NCBI GenBank assembly: GCA_016858145.1
Contig: JAEHOE010000098.1
Location: 124,001-188,000, forward strand
Direction of reading: 5' to 3'
Length of the DNA: 64,000 nucleotides
Origin: Edaphochlamys debaryana
Taxonomy: Eukaryota; Chlorophyta; Chlorophyceae; Chlamydomonadales
Made by a program: the position numbers and the translations under genes. The notes beneath the pieces were generated by a model. It was not told the DNA's origin. It did no database searches and worked only from the letters and a program-made list of their open reading frames with translations. Below are positions 24,101-35,800 of the stretch, piece by piece; within the stretch, counting starts at the first letter, position 1; the number at the start of each line of letters is the position of its first letter.

Positions 24101-26060
24101 GGGGCTGGTAGGGGCAGGGGGCTGGGTAGGGGCAGGGGGCTGGGTAGGGGCAGGGGGCTGGGTAGGGGCCTGAGCGGGGCGCCGGGACTCCTGCATGTCG
24201 TGGCCTCCCCGTGCTTGACCCGAGTCCGTGTTGTACGGCACAGGTGCTGCGGTACGGCATAGGCCAGAAGTACGGCGCGCACATGGACTCGCTCATAGAC
24301 GACAGCCCCCGCATGGCCACGGTGAGGCGGCCGAGGGGCGGGGGGGCGGGGGGGGGGGGGCATTTGCTAGGCAGGCACAATGCGCACTGCTGCATGAATG
24401 CACCTGCCCAACTGCCCACCACGCCCACGCTCTTACGCCCCCCTTCGACCCCACGTTGCCTCCACCCCCTCCAGGTGCTGCTGTACCTGCACGACACCGA
24501 GGAGGGCGGCGAGACGGCCTTCCCCGACTCGGGCCAGTGGCTGGACCCCGCGCTGCCGGACCGCCTGGGGCCCTTCAGCAAGTGCGCACAGGGCAAGGTG
24601 GCGTTCAGGTGTGTGTGTGAAAGAGGCGGGCGGGCCGGGGCCGGGCGGGCCGGGGGCGGGCGGACTGGGGTCGGGGCCCGGGGGCGGGCGGGCCGGGGGC
24701 GGGCGGACCGGGGCCGGGGCCCGGGGGCGGGCGGACCGGGGGCCCGGGGCGCGGCGAGGTGGCGGTGGTGGTGGTGGCTAATGGGAGGAGAGCCCGCCTC
24801 GCGTGGCAATTGGCTGCATCAGCCCGACAACATCGTGTTGCGCCCTCTCGTTCCTCTGTGCCCCCGTGCCCCTGTTCAGGCCCAAGAAGGGCGATGCGCT
24901 CATGTTTTGGTCCATCAAGCCGGACGGCACCCACGACCCCCTGTCGCTGCACACGGGTGCGACTGTGGCCTGCTTGGGATAAAGCTAGCGCTGGGGCGAA
25001 CGGGGGTTGACCAGCTTGAGAGGCTGGGGTCGCGGGGTGGAGGTGCGGGTGTGGGGGCCGTGAGCGCGGCAGCTGTGTCAGGGCTTTCTCGCGTCCTTCG
25101 TGCGATTGTGGCATGTCGTACCTCGAGATGTTTCTGTACGGCACGCTGAGTCATGCCCCCCCGCGATCCTCAGGGGTGTCCCGTGGTGCGCGGCGTCAAG
25201 TGGACCGCCACGTCATGGGTCCACAGCATGCCGTACAACTACGACGACTTCTTCAAGGTACGTACTGCGCACGGCGGGGTACCGGTAGCCGTTTAACATC
25301 TCTGCAAAAGCCGATGGCTCCCGTTTGCTAGGCGATGCATGCTTCGGGGTCCCATGCCGACCTTCCAGGGCCACGCCTCACCCCTCCCCGCCGAAACCTG
25401 CCTGCTGCACGTACTGGGCCACTCCTTCCCACTCCCACTCCAGACCGCCTCCCGCCTCCCCCCTCCCTCCTTCCCGCTGCCCTTGGCCCCCCCCCCTCCC
25501 CCACCGCCCCAGACCAAGCCTGACGATGACAAGGAGGGCGAGCCGGGGGCCTGCATGGACCTGAATGACCAGTGCGTCACGTGGGCGGAGAGCGGGGAGG
25601 TGAGGGGGGAAAGGCAGGGGGAACGAGGAGGCGCGTGTGTGTGCGTTGACACGGGCCGCAGGGGTTCGGGGTGGGGGTGGAGGCTGAGGGGAGGGCAGCG
25701 TAGAGGCCCGGTGCCAGGGCAGCGGAGAGGGCCGCCTCCCCTGCATGCGCTGCGCGGGTGAGGCGCGGTGGAGGGGCGGTTGCGCCAGAGCCAGGATGGG
25801 TCTGGGGGCAGCGGGGTTGGACTGTGGACTGTTCACTCCCGATCCTCCTCTCCCCCAACCTCGTGAAATGACCTGTACTCTTTTCCCTCTCTCCCCCCCC
25901 ATCCCAGTGCGACCGCAACCCCGTGTACATGAATGCACACTGCGTGCGCGCCTGCAAGCGGTGCGAGCCGTGCGCCTCCACGACCGACTGGGAGTGCATC
26001 AACCGGAACCGCGAGAAGCTGGGATTCATGGTGTACGACCAGGACGAGCTGGACGCATGA
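21157..26060 (+). CDS. Prolyl 4-hydroxylase with C-terminal ShKT domain, secretory
   Basis: Fe(II)/2-oxoglutarate dioxygenase that hydroxylates proline in secretory wall proteins. Exons: 21157-21220 (signal peptide, [20 protein letters not shown]), 21314-21387 ([10 protein letters not shown]), 21712-21740 (29-nt micro-exon), 22410-22506, 22911-22990, 23325-23412, 24244-24321, 24475-24608, 24880-24956, 25174-25257, 25513-25599, 25908-26060. Iron ligands are His and Asp in YGAHMDS, and the distal His in [11 protein letters not shown]; ten residues on is the 2-oxoglutarate Lys in GVKWTATSW. The tail is a Cys-rich ShKT domain ([14 protein letters not shown]...). Oddity: the canonical junction 24956/25174 leaves one base too many. 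An acceptor at 25150 restores frame (355 aa) but inserts eight residues after the distal His, so an indel or a lesion is likelier. The family call is firm; whether the gene is intact is open. Confidence 0.93.
22492..22815 (+). repeat. Duplicated exon end plus donor in prolyl hydroxylase intron 4
   Basis: The exon end and donor cagcggcgcccatggtgcgt (from 22494) recur at 22731-22750 with one change, and a shorter copy (gcgcccatggtgc) starts at 22577. A downstream gatgaggccatt block also recurs (near 22540 and 22801), so the unit is a ~240-bp imperfect tandem duplication. A gaacccggacacggtgt block is doubled between them. Confidence 0.8.
23361..23540 (+). repeat. Duplicated exon end plus donor in prolyl hydroxylase intron 6
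   Basis: The last ~52 bases of the exon ending at 23412, with its gtgggggg donor, are repeated 119 bp downstream (23480-23540) with a single clear change (tctt/tcct). The offset is not a multiple of three, so using the second donor would shift the reading frame. Confidence 0.88.
23767..24169 (+). repeat. 18-bp G-rich minisatellite in prolyl hydroxylase intron 6
   Basis: About 22 head-to-tail copies of gggtaggggcagggggct, with a few units one base shorter or carrying cat in place of cag. Early units alternate between the two forms, which hints at a 36-bp higher-order repeat. The G-runs make quadruplex formation plausible. The antisense strand is open in several frames only because the unit is a multiple of three. 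Confidence 0.95.
24618..24748 (+). repeat. GC-only simple repeat in prolyl hydroxylase intron
   Basis: An irregular array of gggcgggccggggc and gggcggaccggggg type units immediately follows the exon ending at 24608. It is almost entirely G and C. Confidence 0.8.
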
Positions 26061-26088
26061 GGCCGTACACGCACGCACGTTGATTGTG

Positions 26089-26106
26089 GTGTACGACCAG
26101 GACGAG
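26089..26106 (+). repeat. Copy of prolyl hydroxylase terminal exon segment followed by a donor-like site
   Basis: The 18 bases gtgtacgaccaggacgag at 26031-26048 (VYDQDE near the C-terminus) recur after the stop codon. The copy is followed by gtgagc, a good donor sequence that the coding copy lacks. Confidence 0.8.
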
Positions 26107-27355
26107 GTGAGCTCGTGCGGCGGTACGCACGTGGCAGCTGAGGACATGGGGGCGCGTCAATGCCGCTGCCCATGTTCAGTTGCCGTGCATCCCATGTGGC
26201 GTTGCTCGTTCTGTTGCCGTCTGCCGCTGGCCGTACTGCAGTAGCGGTCCCCACAGTGGATCCCACAGGGGGTGGGATGCGTTAGGGCGTGGGGGCAGTC
26301 GGGGGAAGCTGTGGTAGGCAGACGAAGGGGGTGGGCGGAGGCCGTGGCGGTGTGGGGCAAGGGCGCCCAACCGGCGGCGACGAGACGGCGGTTAGCTTGG
26401 GCAGGAGCTGCGGTGCACAGCTTGCTTGCATATTGTGAGCTGAGGTGCAGCGACTGTGTCTGGGGGGCCTGGCGGGCCCACCAAACCGTGCGAGGGCGAT
26501 GTAGGCTGGGGCTGTAGCTGAGCATGGCTGCGCCAGAGCTAACGACGCTGCTGGCATTTTGCCGGGGTTGTGGGCAGCAGCAACAAGTCGTCTCCGGGAG
26601 GGACGAAGCTCATGGAGAGGCCATGTCGCGACGGTCAATGAACGCTCGTGATCGTGGTCTAGTACCGTATGCAAAGCGAGGCATGTTGTGTGGGGGTCAG
26701 AGGGCCTACGCTGATGCCGCTGATGCCGGCCGGGAAGGCATGGACAAGTGACTGTGGAGGACGCGAGTTGGGACCTATGGCCAAAGAAGAGCACGAAGAA
26801 GCTGGGCTATGTTTGCTCTGTTTGGGGGGCAAAGACGGGGTGCGGAGGCGGACAGCCGGGCTGCAGGGGCCGTCTGAGGTCAGGGGACGGGCGGGCAATC
26901 ACCGTCCACGGCATCAGACGAAGCGGCTTGGACTCCGTGCGCTTCAGCTCTTAATGTGAGCAAAATTATTATGCTAAACATGGCACGCTGCAGCAACACG
27001 ATCGTCTTCTGTGTAGACCGCGGAGACTCAGGGGCAGTGGGCCGCAGGGCGCGTCGAGCGCATTCCGTGCATCCTCCCACTGTACAGCTGCGGATCGTTG
27101 AACGGTCTGTCTCGCATTCACAGCGGCACTCCCTTTTGAGACGTGGAGCACAGAGCATTCTCAAAGTCCTGATACCTCATGCAAAATAACACTTGGCCGT
27201 CGCTGATGCACAATTCGTTTGGCATAACATAACAAACTTCGGCCAGCTCTCGCACTTCAGCAGCGTATAGGCCTCTGACTATTGAGCACTGCTAGAAACG
27301 ACAGCTAGGTGGCGACGGGGCAACGCGAGCTCGCCAAGCGCGCACAATCCGGGAA
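26107..27355. other. Intergenic region
   Basis: No gene recognised on either strand and no TGTAA signal seen after the prolyl hydroxylase. AT content rises toward 26950-27250, ahead of the next gene, as expected for a promoter region. Confidence 0.4.
27264..27271 (+). promoter_or_regulatory. TATA-like element
   Basis: cagcgtatagg lies about 90 bp before the start codon at 27356. Nearly the same string, cagcgtataagg, lies upstream of the gene at 39993. The core-promoter role is inferred. Confidence 0.3.
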
Positions 27356-30300
27356 ATGACGCTCGACGGTGTGGACGCGCCAGCGCGCCAGCTGAGGTCC
27401 ATGCGGCCAACCTACGGAGACGAGCACGCTGAAACTAGCGGGTGAGTCTGTCAGAGACCAGCGGGGAGAACGCTTTATGTCATGGTGGTTCTCGTCCGTC
27501 TAGGGCAAACGGTTCGGCAGTTCCTTCTCGCGGAGGTCAGCCAGTTCCGCTCAAGACAAAGCCACTTGTGAGGTTACGTTGGTGCAAGGCCGGGTTGCGG
27601 GCGCGCGGCGTCCGGGAAAGCAGCAATTGCTGCAACGGCCGTCAACAAGAGCGAACTTGGAAGAGCACCCTCTTGCACCCTTCTTGCTTGTGCTGCGCTC
27701 CTGTCAGAAACGTTGTTGGCCGAATGAATCCTGAACCACACACGCCTGGGCCACCCTCGACGGTTTTTACGTGCAGGTGGTTGGCCGCAAGTGGCAGGCA
27801 GGACTCGCACGAGCCGACCGACCTACACGGTCGCAGCGCTGCGCAAGCGGGCGATCCCCAGCACAGACTCGTGCAAGAACCAGGACGTCGCGACAGCCGC
27901 TTCACCGCGCCGCCCGCGACTGCCCCGCCCCAACATGCTCGGCCCCTCCTCCAGCTGCCAGCCTTCCCCGACGGCGCGGGCAAGCTGCCCCTCAGCTGGC
28001 TCAGCGCGCTACAGAGCATCGCTGGCCTGCCGCCGACAACCGGCGGCTCCGGCTATGGTGCTATCCGTGACGCTTCGGAGAGTGGGGTGCCAATGGACAT
28101 GTTAGCCAGCGTCTTCGACACAGGCCGCCAGCCGTCTTCAGTTCCCTCTGCGCCTGCCATCGGAGGCCAACGGAAACGCTCCGCTGCGATCATGGACGGC
28201 CTACCGTCGGCCCTTGCTCTGGCCAATCACACAGCGGATGTCAAGCTCCTGCAGCAGCAGCCGCGCTCTGCCGCGCCCGCCGTCGGCGCCTCGCCGCCAG
28301 CGTCGCCCCAACCCACATGGCCACACGCCACGCCCACCCACCACGCATCCATCACCGCCCCGGCCAACGCCAAGCCCTGCACCATCCAACCCCAGAGCGG
28401 CCGCAGCCCGCACGGTAGCACTGTGCCCGGCCACCCAGCCGACAGCTCCACCACCGCAGCCGTGCCTACCCCCGCCGGAGCCGCAACGGCCGCGGCAGGC
28501 GGGCCGTCGCCGGTGGGGGCAGGCGGCAAGCCCCCGCAACAGCCGCCGCCGAGCCTGCTGGAGTGGCGCTCGTTCGCGGCGCTTGGGCTGCCGGGCCGCG
28601 AGGGAGAGCTGGTGGGGCGCGGAGTGACGCTGACTCAGCGCATCCGAGGCATCCAGGCGAGTGGTCGCTCCGCGGGTTTCTGCTCCGACAGGGGACGGCA
28701 CGGGGACTGCACCGCGGAGTGACAAGCAGTGCATGCTTGCAGCGAGGTATCTCTGATTCTCAGTTTAGTGTGTGCACATGAAAGTCAGCGAAGTCAAGCG
28801 CGGGCTTACTCGTGAGGGACGCTAGCCGGGAATGTTTCTGCCTGCTGGGGCTAAACTAGCTGGGAAACGGCGCTGAAGCACGAGAGCTGCCGCGCGCCAT
28901 TCTCGGCACACCGTATGCTGAGAAGTGAGAGCAGGGCGTTTCGCCGCTGACCCTTGACCCCTGAACCTCGTGACTCAGAGTTCAGCCTTAGTCAGTACGA
29001 CTCAATGCCGCCCGTTCGCCCTCTGTCATCCCATTTTATGACTCATCATTCTCGTCCGACACGCCGACTTCGACACACAGCTGCTGTATACACCGGTGCC
29101 ACACGCTTGGGTTCCAGAATGAGAGGGTTTAAGATGGTTGCACAGGACTTGCCTCACCTGCGGGCCTGATCCTGACCCGTGCCCTCCCCCGTCGCCTCCA
29201 CCCTCCTGTCCCGCGCCTGCAGGACTGCCGAGCCGGCCTGGCCCAGCTGGAGGATGCGCTGACGTCAGAGGTGGTTGCCGTACAGGTGAGAATGTGTACC
29301 GGTACCGGAACAGGTATCGCCGGGCGGCACCGTAGTACGTGGTCCCACCGTCAAGGTGCTTTGGTGGTTGGAGCGTCATCGGTAATTGGCCCCTGTCTGT
29401 CTCCCTACCTGCACCCGTCACACTGCCTGCAATGACCTCGCTGCATTCTCTGCATGCGTTCCACAGGAGGAACTCGTCGCCATCCTCCAACACAGCCTGG
29501 ACATGCCGCCGGCGCCGGCGCCCTCGGCGCCGCCGCCGCTGCTGTCCGCGTCACCTGCGTCGCCGCCTCCGTCGGCGTCGCCGCTGTCCGCCATCCTCAT
29601 GGCCCTGCAACCCCCGCTGCCGCCGAAGCAGCCGCCACCGCTGCACCACAAGCCGCCAAGCAGGCAGCAGCAGCCAGAGCGGCAGGGCCACAGCGGTGGG
29701 GAGTCGCCGGCTGCAGCCGGTCACGTCAGGGCGCCGCCGCTGGCTCTAAGCCGCCACCAGCCGGAGTCGATGTGGCCAGCCCAAGCGCCGCCACGCAAGC
29801 GCCAGTGTGCCCTGCCTTCACTGGACCTGCCGCACTCCAAGCGGCCACCAGCGGGGAAGGCCGCGGCCGAGCCACAGCCGCAGCCACAGAGGGCTCCGAA
29901 GCAGCAGCAACCAACGGCCGCATCGGCGGCGACGGAGGCTGCGGCGGCGGCGAGGTCGGCGGCGTCCGCGTTGGCTGCTTTCCTCGCGGCCGCCAAGTCA
30001 GCGGCGGCTCCGCCGGCGGCAGCGACAGGGGACGCGGCCGCGGTGCTGACGTCAGCGGCGGCGGCAGGGCGGCACCGGCCGCTGGGGCTCAGCGCCCAGA
30101 GCCAGTACAGCCCGCTACCGCTCGGGTCTATGGGCCTGGGGCTGCAGGGCCTGCAGGGCCTTCAGGGGCTGCTGCATGACCCCTCCAGCCGAGGCCCTGA
30201 CAAGCCACCCCAAAGCGCCGACCACGGCCTCTCGGATCAGGGGCTGCAGCGGCTGCTGAGCCTGCTGAGGGACTCGGGCAACCAAGGCAAGAACACCCAG

Positions 30301-30669
30301 GCGAGCCAAGCCTTCGGCGGGGCCCCGTCGGGCCCTGGCCAAGCCGCGCTGGGCCTGGGCCTGGGCCTGGGCCTGGACCTGGACCTGCTCGAGGGCCTGC
30401 ACGGCGGCGCACGCCCCAGCAAAGCCCTCCCCGCGGGCCCGCACGCTGCCGCCGGCGCGGACCATGCCAGGAGCGGTGGCAGTGCCGCCAGCGCCGCCGC
30501 CAGCCGGGGGCGCAGCGCTCAGGCTCCAACGGCGGCCCAACACTGCGGGCCCGACCCAGCGGCGCTGGTGGGCGCCTCGGGTAAGGTGCTGCTGATGCCG
30601 GAGGGGCTCGTGATGCTGCGGCAGGCCCCGGCGGCCGAGCTGCCGCCCAGCCTGCCCGCCGCGTGCTGA
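27356..30669 (+). CDS. Low-complexity protein of unknown function with short helical block
   Basis: Predicted 834 aa from exons 27356-27441, 27504-28656, 29223-29285 and 29467-30669. Exon 2 could contain a further in-frame intron (27582-27776). The intron after 28656 appears to start with GC (CAG/gcgagt). The protein is mostly Pro/Ala/Gln/Ser-rich. The only compact part spans the last three exons: SFAALGLPGREGELVGR, then GLAQLEDALTSEVVAVQ and EELVAILQHSL. Later there are Leu-rich repeats of the form GLQGLQGLQGLL and LGLGLGLGLDLDLLEGL; the latter contains an LxLxL pattern like plant EAR repression motifs, which may be chance. I recognise no family. Its composition resembles nuclear regulators, and it lies between the prolyl hydroxylase and the methyltransferase gene on the same strand. 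Confidence 0.55.
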
Positions 30670-32824
30670 GCGGCGCAGCACGTGCGAGCTGCCGCTCAGC
30701 CGCGCGCCGTGCGGCGCAGCGCAGCATGGCGCAGCACGGCGTACGACAGCACGGTACGGCACAGTATGTGGCGCTGGAGGACAGCACAATGCAGCGCGGG
30801 TGCGCCACACGGGTCTTCATCACGTGACAGTGGCAGAGTGAGGAGACCATCCTTAGCCCCACCTGGCCGTCATAAGTTGAGGGATCGTCTGGTCGGGCGA
30901 GAACCAACCTTTGGCCGCAATCAGTAGGGCTGGTGTGGTTGCCTGGAGCTGGGAGGCAGCTCGAGGGTTGCATGTGGCCGAGTGTACCACGGGATCAATT
31001 GGTTGTGGGCAAGTAAGTCGTCAAGGTGTATGCTGGGTCAAGTAGTAGCGGAGGCTAACCTCCTTGTCTTGCCGTGTGCCAAGAAATCCAACGGTTGCAA
31101 TGTGCCTCGCTTTCGTGGCTGGGCCCTGATGGGCGTACTTTGTCATAAGGGGAAGCTGAAGGCCCCGTCTGTACCTGTTGGTAATGAACCCATTCATGCT
31201 CTCTGTCTGTGTCTGTCTGTCGGTCGGTCCGTCGGTCTGTCTGTTTGTAGCTGTTGGGACTGGCACGCAGTCGAGTGGCACTGCGCACGTGCATCGGTCG
31301 TTTGGTTGGCTTCGAGGGGGGGGGGGTGCTGACAGCATGCACAAGTGCCGGGGGTGGTAGTCATTTTGTTGGGTGAAGTAGCGGGTAGCCACAGCAGGCG
31401 CACAGGCGCTGGCGGACAATGCTGTCATCAAGCTTCAGCTGAGGGGGGTAGGGGGGGCACACGCAGGTGACCCCGCGGGTACTGGAGCGTGGCTACATAG
31501 CGCTATCACGGCACTGCTAATCGGGGATCGCCCCAACGCCCCATACGCTTCCTACCGTATGTGTCTGTCCTGAAGCAGGACGGCCTGTGCTGTTGTCGCC
31601 CCTATGAGGCGGTGCGCTCGGCTTACCGGTAGTTGGTCGTTCCTGCCTGTCGTCTGCTTTCCGTTTCCTTGGTTTCCATGCTTTGATGCTTCTGGGAAAA
31701 GCTCGGTAGGTGGGTTCCGCAGTTGTTCATGTAGGGGTGAGCTCGGGATGTGGAGTCAGGGACACCCTTGGCCAGAGAGAGGTATGGGCGCTGCAGCGGG
31801 TGCCGTGGCTGGCCGGCCTGCGCCCAGCGCTGCGCATCTCACATGCGAATGGCATATGCAGGCTCGCTCCCGGTATGGAGGTTCAAAGGAACCGCGTTGA
31901 CCGATGGTTACCACTCAACAGTAATACCTGTGGCTTAGACTCTGCTTTAACACACCGATGCCCAAAAGACCCACCCCGGCTCCGGCTGGTGAGTCCTGGA
32001 CCAGCAGGATAGTCCTGGGTGCTCAGTCTCTTGCAGTGTCTACCCTTCGGCACGTGGTCTAACCGCCCACCAGCCACCCTGCCAATGGCAGTTTGCTTGG
32101 GAGAGAACGGAGGCTGTGGAGTACCCCAGAGCCGTGACCCGCAGTGGGGATCCATTCCTCGCATTGCCGTTGCCTCTTGCAGGCCCCTGTGCCCTCTGCC
32201 CTGTCCTTCCCATCTTTGGCCCTAACCGCGCCGCCCTGTCAGCTGTCACATTGTCCGCCAGTATTTGCAATAGGGTCTCGCGGTTGAGGGCTGGGGCGGC
32301 TGGGGCGCGAGGAAGGGAAGCGCCAAAGTGCGAGAACGTGAGGGGCCAGGGGGGGGGGGACACGGCGGGGTCGTGTCGGTCGACCCGGCGGGTCAACAGG
32401 GTGTGTCACCCTTCGAGAAACAGCGCTTTGCACATTCCTGTAGACGCGTCGCAAGGACCCAGAAGCCAGCACGCGCGCCCACAGCGGAAAGCGCCTCCCG
32501 AGATCGCTTTTGGCTCTACAACTATCTCCGACCCTGAAACGTTCAGCAAAGCCTGCGCAAATTGCGCACAGGCACAGCGCCCACACTGATCCACAGAGGC
32601 CGCGACCAGGTGTCCAACCACCTCGTGCCAAAAGTTGCCGCTTCCCGAGACCGACTTCTTGCAGCGACCTCAGGGCCCCCGCCTGGGCGGCCATACGTAT
32701 AGAGTGCTAATTTCAGTGGGATCAGGCGCGGTGCAACGTGGGTTGGGCAGCGCCATCTCCAGAAGTTCGAGAGTGATTCCCGCCTTCAGCGACAGTCATA
32801 GCTCGGCGCTCGACGCTGGTGGCG
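30670..32824. other. Intergenic region
   Basis: No gene recognised on either strand. Just after the stop codon there is a run of gcagcac/gtacgg-type imperfect repeats (30680-30770). A tetranucleotide tract lies at 31201-31252. The 5' limit of the next gene is uncertain because its first exon could extend upstream. Confidence 0.4.
31201..31252 (+). repeat. TGTC/GGTC microsatellite
   Basis: Interrupted tetranucleotide repeats tctgtctgtgtctgtctgtc passing into ggtcggtccgtcggtc and ending tctgtctgtttg. Confidence 0.85.
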
Positions 32825-35800
32825 ATGCTGGGCACATCTGTAGCCCCACGCAGTGATTGCACGTTGAGCGCAGCTCTGGGCCTCGACATCCCGGGGATGC
32901 TTGAGCTCGACCCCCCGAGCAGCGACCTGCACGACCATGCCACATCTACGCCGCGGAATGCCGGGACTCCAAAGACAAGCATCCAGGACGAGGAGCTCGT
33001 GCTTGAGCCGGGCAGCTTTGCGGCTTTCGTAAGGCACAACGGCGCGGTGCTGAGCCACCTCGACGTCCCACAGCAGCTTTGGGTGGACCTCTGGGAGGTG
33101 GGTTTGGCGGGAGGGCACCGTTGCGGCGAGGCTGGTGCCGTTGGGGTGGCGGGGGGAGCGACGTCGAACAGCCACGCACGTGGGCTGCAAGCGGGGCGGT
33201 GACAACGGCAGGTTGGACCGGGACCGTCTGACGGAGCGCAGCTGCCACCTGCTGCCCCCCGCCTCGTCTGCCCGTCCTGGCGTGCAACAACCGCTCTAGC
33301 CGCCCGCGCGGATGTTAAGTCCCTCCGCTGACCAACCCTGTCCCGCCCCTAGCCCCGCAATGCTCCCCACCCTCCTCCCAGCCTCAGCACACTCCACCAC
33401 CACCGCCATCACCCCACCACCACCCCACCACCCCACCACCGCCTTTCCTCGCAGGCGCTGCGGGATGGCGACGCCCCCACCGACGCACCCAACGCGCTGC
33501 AGATCGCCACCGGGGCGCCGCCACCGAGCCCTGGCGCCGACCCACATGGCGGGGAACTGCCGGAAGCTGACTCGGACGATGACGAGGCCGGATCGCGGCG
33601 GCCGTTCGCGGGCGCGTTCCGGCTGGCGGTGCGGACCGATCCAGCAACGGGCAGGCGGATGCGGCTGGTGGTGGCGGCGCGGGTGGGTCGGGCGAGGGCC
33701 GGGCGGGACGGAGCGGATGGACGGAATGCCGTGCGGGAGAGGGCAGTTCGGGGCTGTGTGCATGCCAGAGCGTCAGATGGTGGACCGCTGCACGAGGGCC
33801 GCCGTCTAGAGCCTTCCTTGCAACAATTGCACTTGTTGCAGAGCCACGCACTTAGCGTGGGCTCGTGCACGAGGGCTGGCGCGGAGCTAAGCTCGTCTGT
33901 CCCCTGCTGCAACCCCGCATCCGCCTCAGGCCATGGCTCCGGGCGCTGCCGCCTGGGCCGCAGCCCCCTGGATCACGTCCACCTCCAAGGCCGCGCTGCT
34001 GAGTCAGCTGTCGTACGACACGGGGCTGCTCGTCCAGGTACGTGGAGGCTTAGATCGAAGGCCGCGCTTCTTGCCCTGGCGTTCGGAGTCCATCAGATAG
34101 GCAGCGGGGGAGCAGCGTTGCGGGCGGGGCAGCGCAAGGGGGCACTGGACGAGGCGGCCACCCTCTCAGGTCCATGGGCATGGGCAGGAACCTTCATGGA
34201 GAGATCGAGGACCCACAACCTACCCGTGTTCTTGCCCTGTGCTGCAGATTGCGGACGTGCTGTCGTACAGCGATGACGATGACAGCAGCTCGTCCGACAG
34301 CGGCCAGGCGGACGACGCCGACGGCGGCGGCTGCGGCGCGGGGCCCAGCCTGCAGGACATTCTGCTGCAGCAGGTCGGTTGACGGTTGACTGGGATATCG
34401 GCTGGCGGTTGCTCCGGCTACCCCTTCAACCCCTCCCTACCACACCTTGCCGCCACCATCCACTGCCCCCTGCCCCCTGCGCCCAGATCCGGCCCCGCCT
34501 GGTGGAGGTGGTGTCGCAGTACGAGCTGCCGCCCGCCCCCGGCGCCCCCCCGTGCCGCTACAAGTTCGTGCTGCCGCCCACCCTGGCGCGCATGAGGTGG
34601 GGGAGGGAGGGGCGGGCTGGAGGGGTGATATGGGTTGTGGGCTCGGTGGGGAGTGGCGTTGGCTCTCGTGAGGTGGGTGAGGGGCGGGCTGGAGGGGTGG
34701 TTGGGGCTGGGGGCCAGGGTGGGGCTTGGGGGTGGACGAGGAGGAGGAGGAAGGTAAAGCATGGAGGGCCGGGGCAAAAGGCGGGCAGAGGGTGGCAGAG
34801 GGAGTTTGAGCCAGGCCCTCAACAAGCCCACCCCCGCCCGACGTGGCTGAAGCTCACTTGAAGCTGCCCCCACGTATTCAGCAAAACCCAAAGCACCTTC
34901 CCCTCGTCCCCTGCTCCGCTCGTTCGCCGCAGGGTGGCCCCCGACCCGCACCTGGCTGTCGTACCGCTGCCGTACAAGGCGGGCCCACGTGCCAGGCACG
35001 TGGGCGTGGCGGTTGCGGCGTGGCCGCTGCGGGAGCTACGGCCGGGGGAGGAGGTGCGGTGGGCGGGAAGGCCAGTGCAAAGGGCAGACGCTGCAACCTC
35101 TGCCCAGCTTATGAACGGTCTTTAGGCCAGCTCCGGTGCCTTCACTACGTGATATCGGAGGGTGCGCGGAGGCAGGAGTGGGCAGACGCAACCAGCTCTA
35201 CCCTGACCCGCTCCCGGCCACGCCCACCCATCCCCAGGTGACTCGCTGCCCGCTTACCCTAGGACTCGCGGATTACAGCTCGCAGGGCTTTTGGAAGGCC
35301 TCGTACGCTGCGGTGAGTTGACGGTAGAAAAGGGTTTAGCGGAAGGGCAAATCAGGGATAGACGTTTAGTTGTTGTGACAAGCTGGGGCCGTTCTGGGAG
35401 GCCTGCGGCACTGTGTGCCGCGCTCAGCCGGTCATGGGGCGTTGGCATGGCGGAGGGGAGGGGTGCTGGGAAGCCTCGTACTAGGGGGCCTCGAGGGCGC
35501 AGGAGACCCGAGCGAAGAGCCAAAGCTGGCAGTCGCTCAGTATCTGCAGCTTCGCTCAGCTCCACCCCCCCACGTGCGCTGGTGCCCAGGTGGACAGCAC
35601 CCATGAGTGGTACACGGAGGACGGAGCGCAGGACCGCCTGCTGGTGGCCGTCAACCGCCTCGCGCCGCCACCAACCGCCTCAACCGCCACTGACCCGACG
35701 GCCGTTGACCCAACGGCCGCTGGCCCAACCGCCTGGGCCGCGCGCCGCACGCTGGTGGCAGGGTGCGGAAACAGCGCGCTCGGGTACGAGATGTGGGACA

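Noticed and set aside
23767..24169. CRISPR-like array
   Set aside because: The units are contiguous with no unique spacers, and the locus is a eukaryotic intron.
23767..24169. Telomere-like repeat
   Set aside because: The unit contains gggta but not the Chlamydomonas-type TTTTAGGG, and it lies inside a gene.
23140..24809. Repetitive Pro/Leu-rich and PAPTQP-like minus-strand open frames
   Set aside because: They are the antisense of the 18-bp minisatellite, whose unit is a multiple of three and so stays open in several frames.
27356..30669. Second or third VARL (SAND) gene of a reg-type cluster
   Set aside because: No YNG-W or KxSI-type SAND segment could be found in this gene or in the one at 39993, so membership of the VARL family is not supported.
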